From: Enterobacteriaceae bacterium RIT714
Lineage (GTDB): Bacteria; Pseudomonadota; Gammaproteobacteria; Enterobacterales; Enterobacteriaceae
Assembly (NCBI GenBank): GCA_009668015.1
Contig: WJYB01000010.1
Span: forward strand, 90,942-154,941
Direction: 5' to 3'
DNA length: 64,000 bases
Part shown: piece by piece, positions 57,050 through 64,000 of the stretch
How the letters are laid out: each line of letters starts with the position of its first letter
Numbering within the stretch: position 1 is the stretch's first letter
The notes under the pieces: generated by a model
Database searches by the model: none
Told to the model about the DNA's origin: nothing
The model's input: only the letters and a program-made list of their open reading frames with translations
Position numbers and translations under genes: made by a program

Positions 57050-57811
57050 TTACTTCCATAACGCGTGCTTAGGTCGGTAGCAGTCCACCCACATCGCCGT
57101 AGCGCCACAAACTGCAACGGGCATGATGAACAGATTCAGGATTGGGATCATGGTGAAAAGGCTGGTCAGCGCGCCAAACTGCATATTGGTTACTTTGCGG
57201 GTGCGCAGGGCGGTACGCATCTCTTTGAACGGCACTTTATGGTTATCAAACGGGTAGTCGCAATACTGAATAGCCAGCATCCAGGCGCTAAACAGGAACC
57301 ACAACACCGGGGCAACCGTCTGACCGATGCCGGGAATGAAATAAAGGATTAACAGGACAACTGCACGCGGCAGATACCAGGCGAACTTCTGCCATTCACG
57401 TTTCATGATGCGCGGGACGTCTTTCATGATGCCGAAAATACCCGTATCTGGCGGGGTCGCGCCCGTCAGCCGCGCTTCGAGCTGCTCGGCCAGCAGGCCA
57501 TTGAACGGGGCCGCTATCCAGTTGGCAATGGTCGAGAAAAAATAACCAAACACCAGCAAAACAGAAAGTACGACGACAGGCCACAGCAGATAGCTGAGCC
57601 ACTGCAGCCAGTCCGGAACATGACTCATAATAGACGGCACCCAGCTTTCGAGTTGGGTGAAAAGCCACCAGAATGCGCCCCCCATCAGCAGGATGTTGAT
57701 CAATAGAGGCAGGATCACAAAGCGTCGGATGCCGGGCAGGGAGACCAGTTTCCATCCCTGAGAAAAATACCAGATGCCGCTGCGCGGGGTCGTTGTTGAT
57801 GTTGAAACCAT
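57050..57811 (-). CDS. cysZ: sulfate permease CysZ
   Basis: The 253-residue inner-membrane protein (E. coli 253) mediates high-affinity sulfate uptake for cysteine synthesis. Hydrophobic helices lie at about 25-55, 68-100, 140-185 and 210-240, including the re-entrant [14 protein letters not shown] region. I chose ATG 57811 ([12 protein letters not shown]), which gives the E. coli length; an ATG nine codons upstream is possible. It is divergent from zipA. Confidence 0.95.
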   Translation of the reverse strand: MVSTSTTTPRSGIWYFSQGWKLVSLPGIRRFVILPLLINILLMGGAFWWLFTQLESWVPSIMSHVPDWLQWLSYLLWPVVVLSVLLVFGYFFSTIANWIAAPFNGLLAEQLEARLTGATPPDTGIFGIMKDVPRIMKREWQKFAWYLPRAVVLLILYFIPGIGQTVAPVLWFLFSAWMLAIQYCDYPFDNHKVPFKEMRTALRTRKVTNMQFGALTSLFTMIPILNLFIMPVAVCGATAMWVDCYRPKHALWK

Positions 57812-58041
57812 AACCAGGCTGTACTCCTTTTTACACAACCAGTGGATTTACCCGCCCATATTATCGAGTTATGGACCAATGACCAGTTCGGAAATGTTCG
57901 AAAAAACAGCAAAAAGCACGATTTCGTTCATCTTTATGCTGTGAATCCTCTGCGCACACTTGCACTTGACGTAATCGACAAATACTCTTAGTGAGTAAAT
58001 GTTTGCCGTGGTGGCAAGGTGTTAGAACAACAGAGAATATA

Positions 58042-59043
58042 ATGATGCAGGATTTGCGTCTGATATTAATCATTGTTGGCGCGATCGCCATACTCGCTTT
58101 ACTGGTACATGGTTTCTGGACCAGCCGTAAAGAACGCTCCTCTATGTTTCGCGATCGCCCACTGAAGCGCATGAAGTCCAGTCGTCACGATGATGACGGC
58201 GATGACGACATCGAAGATAACGACGACGAAGGCGTGGGTGAAGTTCGCGTTCATCGTGTGAATACTGCGTCCGGCGTGGGCAATGGGGAGCATGAAGCGC
58301 CTCGTCAGTCTCCGCAGCACCAGTATCAGCCGCCGTACGCTTCTGCACAGCCGCGTCAACCAGCGCCACAACCTGTGGAAGAGCCGGTGCGCCAGCCACA
58401 ACAGCAACCGCCGGTGCAGCACCCGTCGCCGGTGCAGCCACAACCGATCGCAGTTGAGCCGCAGCCCGTTCAACAACCGGTGCCGCAGCCGCGTCCCGTA
58501 CAGCCGTCGCAGCCAGAAGTGCCGCCTCAGCCCGTGCATACGCAACCTGCTCCGCAGCCCGCGCCTTTAGTTGAACCTGAGCCGATCGTGGAAGAAGCGC
58601 CAGTGGTTGAAAAGCCGCAGCGTAAAGAAACGGTCATCATCATGAACGTGGCGGCTCATCATGGCACTCAGCTTAATGGTGATGTGTTGCTTAACAGCAT
58701 TGAGCAGGCTGGCTTCAAATTCGGTGATATGAATATTTTCCATCGCCATCTCAGCCCGGACGGTAGCGGACCTGCGCTGTTCAGCCTGGCAAATATGGTC
58801 AATCCTGGCACGTTCGATCCGGAAATGACCGGGGATTTCATCACGCCGGGTATCACTATCTTTATGCAAGTGCCGTCCTATGGCGACGAATTGCAAAACT
58901 TTAAGCTGATGCTGCAATCCGCCCAGCACATTGCCGATGAAGTCGGTGGTGTGGTGCTCGACGATCAGCGTCGTATGATGACGCCGCAGAAACTGCGCGA
59001 ATATCAGGACCGCATCCGCGAAGTAAAGGAAGCTAACGCCTAA
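58042..59043 (+). CDS. zipA: cell division protein ZipA
   Basis: The 333-residue protein (E. coli 328) anchors the FtsZ ring to the membrane. It has an N-terminal membrane helix (about 4-25), a charged segment with [15 protein letters not shown], a long Pro/Gln-rich linker (about 85-185) and the FtsZ-binding C-terminal domain (about 195-333, [14 protein letters not shown]...). I chose ATG 58042 (MMQDLRL) to match E. coli. The linker differs freely in sequence and length, as expected for this spacer. Confidence 0.96.
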   Translation: MMQDLRLILIIVGAIAILALLVHGFWTSRKERSSMFRDRPLKRMKSSRHDDDGDDDIEDNDDEGVGEVRVHRVNTASGVGNGEHEAPRQSPQHQYQPPYASAQPRQPAPQPVEEPVRQPQQQPPVQHPSPVQPQPIAVEPQPVQQPVPQPRPVQPSQPEVPPQPVHTQPAPQPAPLVEPEPIVEEAPVVEKPQRKETVIIMNVAAHHGTQLNGDVLLNSIEQAGFKFGDMNIFHRHLSPDGSGPALFSLANMVNPGTFDPEMTGDFITPGITIFMQVPSYGDELQNFKLMLQSAQHIADEVGGVVLDDQRRMMTPQKLREYQDRIREVKEANA

Positions 59044-59070
59044 TTTCTGCGTTCTCTTCCACTCCTCCTC

Positions 59071-59094
59071 AACCCCCGCATGTCGGGGGTTTTT
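59071..59094 (+). terminator. terminator between zipA and ligA
   Basis: An 8-bp AACCCCCG / CGGGGGTT stem with a 5-nt loop and T5 lies 27 bp after zipA and 17 bp before the ligA start, so it may attenuate read-through into ligA. Confidence 0.85.
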
Positions 59095-59102
59095 CTCATT
59101 GA

Positions 59103-61127
<2,025 letters not shown>

Positions 61128-61128
61128 C

Positions 61129-61344
61129 GTGGAGAAAGAACAGCTTATCGAAATCGCAAATACCGAAATGCCGTTTGGTAAGTACAAAGGGCGTCGTTTG
61201 ATTGATGTGCCGGAAGAGTATTTGCTGTGGTTCGCGCGCAAAGATCAATTTCCTGCCGGGCGACTGGGTGAGCTGATGGCTATTACGCTGCTTATCAAAA
61301 CGGAAGGGCTGAGCCATCTGGTTCAGCCCCTCAAACGTCCTTAA
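61129..61344 (+). CDS. ypeB: DUF3820 family protein YpeB
   Basis: The 71-residue protein (E. coli 72) has the DUF3820 motif MPFGKYKGRRLIDVPEEYL. Function unknown. It starts at GTG one base after the ligA stop, so it is coupled to ligA. Its end overlaps the convergent yfeH by 4 bp. Confidence 0.93.
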   Translation: MEKEQLIEIANTEMPFGKYKGRRLIDVPEEYLLWFARKDQFPAGRLGELMAITLLIKTEGLSHLVQPLKRP

Positions 61345-62336
61345 GCTTTCGCGGCGCGGGTCTCTTCCTGCGCCAGCTTCTCCGTCTGGCGCTTGTAACG
61401 GCGCGCCATCACCGCACAGACCATCAGCTGGATCTGGTGGAAAATCATCAGCGGCAGCACCATCATCCCAATCACCGACGTCGGAAAGAGAATATTCGCC
61501 ATCGGAATGCCGTTGGCAAGGCTCTTTTTCGAACCGCAGAACACGATAGTAATTTCATCCGCTTTGTTGAATCCAAACCTGCGGGCTGCAAAAATGTTTA
61601 CCGCAATCACAATGGCCAGCAGCACGATGCTGACCAGTGCGATAAACAGCAATGAACCCACGCCAACCTTGTGCCAAATTCCGTTAACTACGGCTTCTCC
61701 AAAGGCGGAATAGACCACTAACAGGATGGAGGTCTGGTCGGTTTTGCCAATCCACTTTTTATTTCTGGCGACGAAATCCCCCGTCCACGGGCGAGAAAGG
61801 TGACCAAGTACGAAGGGCAGCAGCAGTTGCAGACAAATTTTCCCCACCTGCTCAAGATTACCCTCTGCACCATGCATATTCATCAGCAGCCCGACCAGCA
61901 GCGGCGACACAAAAATCCCCAGCAGGCTGGAGGCGGACGCTGAACAGACAGCCGCCGCCACATTACCGCCAGCCAATGACGTGAACGCGATGGCGGACTG
62001 CACGGTGGCAGGCAAAATGCACAGATACAGGAAACCGGTATAGAGCGCCGGATCGACATTGACCGGGGCCCACCAGGCAAACAGGACGCCGAGAACCGGG
62101 AAAATGACGAAGGTGCTACACATCACCCACAGGTGCAGTCGCCAGTGGCTACCGCCTGCGATGATGGCTTCGCGAGAGAGCTTGGCACCATGCATAAAAA
62201 ACAGCAGGGCGATCGCCGCTGTGGTCAGGCCGTCAATGAACGGAACAAAACCGCCGCGAGCCGGGAAGAAAGAGGCCAGCAGGACGGTGGCAATCAGCGT
62301 GAGGGTGAAGGGGTCGAGAATGCGAAACAGTTTCAT
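61341..62336 (-). CDS. yfeH: bile acid:Na+ symporter-family transporter YfeH
   Basis: The 331-residue inner-membrane protein (E. coli 332) belongs to the BASS/SBF-like family with about ten helices, and has the conserved CILPATVQSAIAFTSLAGGN and FCGSKKSLANGIPMA segments. The substrate is unknown. It is divergent from the LysR gene yfeR, 89 bp apart, so YfeR probably regulates it. Confidence 0.94.
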   Translation of the reverse strand: MKLFRILDPFTLTLIATVLLASFFPARGGFVPFIDGLTTAAIALLFFMHGAKLSREAIIAGGSHWRLHLWVMCSTFVIFPVLGVLFAWWAPVNVDPALYTGFLYLCILPATVQSAIAFTSLAGGNVAAAVCSASASSLLGIFVSPLLVGLLMNMHGAEGNLEQVGKICLQLLLPFVLGHLSRPWTGDFVARNKKWIGKTDQTSILLVVYSAFGEAVVNGIWHKVGVGSLLFIALVSIVLLAIVIAVNIFAARRFGFNKADEITIVFCGSKKSLANGIPMANILFPTSVIGMMVLPLMIFHQIQLMVCAVMARRYKRQTEKLAQEETRAAKA

Positions 62337-62425
62337 AAACTCTCCTGATATCAGATTTCGCTATTGTGCTTTGAACCGTTTGAGAAATAAAATTGATTTA
62401 TTGCATCTATTCATGAATAAAACAG

Positions 62426-63361
62426 ATGAATTACTCATTACGTCAGCTTCGTGTTTTTGTCATGGTTGCCCAGGCCCGCAGTTTTAGCCGCGCCGGAGAG
62501 ATAATTGGTTTGAGCCAGTCGGCAGTGAGCCACAGTGTGAAAGAGCTGGAGCGGCAAACGGGTGTGCGTCTGCTTGACCGTACGACCCGCGAAGTGGTGC
62601 TTACCGAGGCGGGGCAACAGCTGGCTGCGCGTCTGGGAAGCCTGCTTGATGAACTGAACAGCACGCTGCGTGATGTCGGCAGGGTAGGGCAGCAGCTCTC
62701 CGGAACCGTGCGGGTGGCCGCCAGCCAGACGATTTCTGCGCATCTGATCCCACAGTGCATCGCGCAGAGTAACCAGCGGTATCCCGATATTGATTTTGTG
62801 CTTCACGACCGGCCCCAGCAGTGGGTGCTGGAGAGTATTCGCCTGGGTGATGTGGATTTCGGGATTGTTATCGATCCCGGCCCGGCGACCGACCTTGAGT
62901 GTGAAGTGGTGCTTTCGGAGCCTTTTTTGCTGCTCTGCCGCGACGACGATCCCCTTGCCGCGATGCCACAGGTGACGTGGCAAGCGTTAGAGGGGGCAAG
63001 ACTGGTATTGCAGGATTATGCATCGGGTAGCCGACCGTTGATTGACCGGGCGCTGGCCGACCAGCGGGTGAACGCGACAATTGTGCAGGAAATTGGCCAT
63101 CCGGCAACGCTGTTTCCGATGGTCGAGGCCGGGATTGGGATCAGCGTACTCCCTGCTCTGGCGCTACCGCTGCCGCAGGGGAACCGGCTGGTTGTGAAGC
63201 GTTTTACGCCCTGTATTGAGCGTCAGTTGATGCTGGTGCGGCGCAAAAACCGCTCGCTGTCAGGTGCGGCTCATGCGCTTTGGGAAGTGGTACGTATGCA
63301 GGCACAGCAGCTGATGGAGGCCCGCATACGCGATCCCTTGTTTAACGCGCCGGCTGATTAG
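62426..63361 (+). CDS. yfeR: LysR-family regulator YfeR
   Basis: The 311-residue protein (E. coli 308) has an N-terminal helix-turn-helix ([21 protein letters not shown], about residues 17-37) and a C-terminal effector-binding domain (about 90-295). YfeR of Salmonella has been reported to control yfeH in response to osmolarity. A short palindrome ATTCATGAAT (62409-62418) just before the ATG could be part of its autoregulatory site. The 3' end overlaps the FlxA-like gene by 4 bp. Confidence 0.94.
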   Translation: MNYSLRQLRVFVMVAQARSFSRAGEIIGLSQSAVSHSVKELERQTGVRLLDRTTREVVLTEAGQQLAARLGSLLDELNSTLRDVGRVGQQLSGTVRVAASQTISAHLIPQCIAQSNQRYPDIDFVLHDRPQQWVLESIRLGDVDFGIVIDPGPATDLECEVVLSEPFLLLCRDDDPLAAMPQVTWQALEGARLVLQDYASGSRPLIDRALADQRVNATIVQEIGHPATLFPMVEAGIGISVLPALALPLPQGNRLVVKRFTPCIERQLMLVRRKNRSLSGAAHALWEVVRMQAQQLMEARIRDPLFNAPAD

Positions 63362-63699
63362 ATATAGATATCAATCTGATGTTCTGCCGAAGGGGAGTTC
63401 ACGCCTTCGGTCTTACCTTGTTTTTGGTCTTGTTTTTGTTGCGCTTCTTCGGCCTGCTGGCGCTGTAATTGTGCCAGTTGGGCTTGCAACATTTTTATCT
63501 GAGCCTGGATCAACTCCTGCTGCTTTTTCTTATCTTCGACACTACTGCTGCCGTTTGCCACGTCTTTAAGTTGTTGGGTCAGCTTGGTGATCTGCGAAGT
63601 GATACGGCTGATTTGTGAGGAGATATCGCTGCCGCCTGAGCTGCTGCTGCCACTACTGCCAGATTGAATGGTTGTTGTTGATGCTTGTATCGTCGTCAT
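63358..63699 (-). CDS. FlxA-like family protein
   Basis: The 113-residue protein has a low-complexity Ser/Gly/Thr N-terminus (about 1-28), then a long Gln/Lys-rich coiled coil (about 28-95, [20 protein letters not shown] and [18 protein letters not shown]) as in FlxA-like proteins (PF14282). E. coli flxA is a flagellar class 3 gene of unknown function. I chose ATG 63699 (MTTIQAST) because AGAGGA lies 6-7 bp upstream. Longer frames run through the promoter. A good sigma-28 promoter precedes it. In E. coli this site has no such gene. Confidence 0.85.
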   Translation of the reverse strand: MTTIQASTTTIQSGSSGSSSSGGSDISSQISRITSQITKLTQQLKDVANGSSSVEDKKKQQELIQAQIKMLQAQLAQLQRQQAEEAQQKQDQKQGKTEGVNSPSAEHQIDIYI

Positions 63700-63726
63700 G
63701 TTGGTTCCTCTTGCCATAAAAGAAGA

Positions 63727-63753
63727 ATATCGGCATGAGAAGAAATAGCTTGA
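63727..63753 (-). promoter_or_regulatory. sigma-28 (FliA) promoter of the FlxA-like gene
   Basis: On the reverse strand TCAAGCTA (63746-63753), an 11-bp spacer and GCCGATAT (63727-63734) match the FliA consensus TAAAGTTT-N11-GCCGATAA at five of eight and seven of eight positions with exact spacing. Transcription would start about 20 nt before the Shine-Dalgarno. Confidence 0.85.
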
Positions 63754-63759
63754 GCACAT

Positions 63760-63775
63760 CTGCCAGATCTGGCAG
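63760..63775. promoter_or_regulatory. perfect 16-bp palindrome upstream of the sigma-28 promoter
   Basis: CTGCCAGATCTGGCAG begins 7 bp upstream of the sigma-28 -35 element. Its symmetry suggests a dimeric protein site, but I do not recognise the protein. Confidence 0.4.
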
Positions 63776-63874
63776 GTCCAGCGAGCGTAGAATTTATGCC
63801 AGATGAGCTGGGATGAGCAGAAAACGGTGTTTGAAGGTATTGAAACGCCGAGCAGGAACCCTGTCGCGGATAGC

Positions 63875-63901
63875 AAAAAAGCGCCTTTAGGGCGCTTTTT
63901 T
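63875..63901. terminator. bidirectional terminator, probably ending a tRNA operon on the reverse strand
   Basis: An 11-bp AAAAAAGCGCC / GGCGCTTTTTT stem with a 5-nt loop can work in both directions. No forward-strand gene ends just before it. Reverse-strand transcripts from the tRNA-Lys-like sequence at 63906 would stop here. Confidence 0.85.
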
Positions 63902-63905
63902 ACAT

Positions 63906-63923
63906 TGGTGGGTCGTGCAGGAT
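63906..63923 (-). repeat. duplicated 3' tail of tRNA-Lys
   Basis: TGGTGGGTCGTGCAGGAT is the exact reverse complement of the last 18 nt of enterobacterial tRNA-Lys including CCA (ATCC TGCACGACCCACCA). The rest of the tRNA does not follow. After about 66 nt of other sequence a T-arm-like piece appears at 63990-63999. So it is a fragment, not a functional tRNA. In E. coli valU-valX-valY-lysV lies on this side of yfeR in this orientation. Confidence 0.75.
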
Positions 63924-63989
63924 GACGTGACGATGTCTCGCCCTTCGGGCCGTCGCCGCCAGCGGCTCCGTTGCCTCTCTGCGTTCGGC

Positions 63990-63999
63990 TCGAACCTGC
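63990..63999 (-). repeat. tRNA-Lys T-arm-like fragment at the window edge
   Basis: TCGAACCTGC is the reverse complement of GCAGGTTCGA, the 5' half of the tRNA-Lys T-arm and loop. The next base outward (T at 64000) already departs from tRNA-Lys. It may be the second half of the split repeat at 63906, or the start of another repeat unit leading to lysV outside the window. Confidence 0.5.
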
Positions 64000-64000
64000 T

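Noticed and set aside
63906..64000. A complete tRNA-Lys gene at the right edge
   Set aside because: Only the 3' 18 nt and a separate 10-nt T-arm piece match. The anticodon and D arms are absent within the window.

Overview
The window is a stretch of chromosomal backbone from a member of the Enterobacteriaceae. Almost every protein can be recognised as the ortholog of an Escherichia coli K-12 gene, mostly at near-identical length, and the order follows the E. coli ppx-ppk to ligA interval (inverted). The exact genus cannot be fixed by reading alone. The protein divergence, the absence of the hyf and eut operons, and the small extra genes fit an Enterobacter/Lelliottia/Leclercia-like organism better than E. 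coli or Salmonella (inference).

Layout. 0-2 kb: the 5' part of an MFS transporter gene divergent from a LysR regulator (an accessory pair relative to E. coli), then yfgG. 2-10 kb: the c-di-GMP phosphodiesterase PdeA, the polyphosphate pair ppk-ppx, and the PurR-controlled purMN. 10-18 kb: an orphan 6-phospho-beta-glucosidase with two AscG-type operators, upp-uraA (uracil salvage), hda (CUG start), yfgD, bepA, perM, bcp and gcvR. 18-27 kb: dapA-bamC, purC, ypfJ-tmcA, ypfH, ypfN, dapE, yffB. 27-35 kb: the 19-residue micro-gene ypfM, the efflux pump acrD with a BaeR-type box, narQ divergent from aegA, and nudK. 35-42 kb: ypfG, tktB-talA, maeB. 42-47 kb: a GC-rich tandem repeat where E. coli has the eut operon, then hemF-amiA, ypeA-yfeZ-yfeY and the DyP-type peroxidase yfeX. 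47-57 kb: the cysPTWA sulfate/thiosulfate transporter with cysM, pdxK, the general PTS operon ptsH-ptsI-crr, cysK and cysZ. 58-64 kb: zipA, ligA, ypeB, divergent yfeH/yfeR, a small FlxA-like gene with a convincing sigma-28 promoter, and the downstream flank of what is probably a valine/lysine tRNA operon lying beyond the right edge.

Functionally the window joins de novo purine synthesis (purM, purN, purC), pyrimidine salvage (upp, uraA), lysine/DAP synthesis (dapA, dapE), cysteine synthesis (cysPTWA, cysM, cysK, cysZ), sugar uptake control (ptsHI-crr), central carbon metabolism (tktB, talA, maeB), envelope quality control (bamC, bepA, amiA), replication and division (hda, ligA, zipA) and stress efflux (acrD).

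I found no prophage, insertion sequence, CRISPR array, defence island or secretion system, and nothing I would call an undescribed multi-gene system. The points worth a second look are mostly non-coding: the paired AscG-like operators, a 144-nt hairpin upstream of cysP, the five-unit 41-bp array, a terminator wedged between a promoter-like -10 box and the ribosome binding site of yfeX, the sigma-28 promoter of the FlxA-like gene, and a duplicated tRNA-Lys 3' tail at the right edge.
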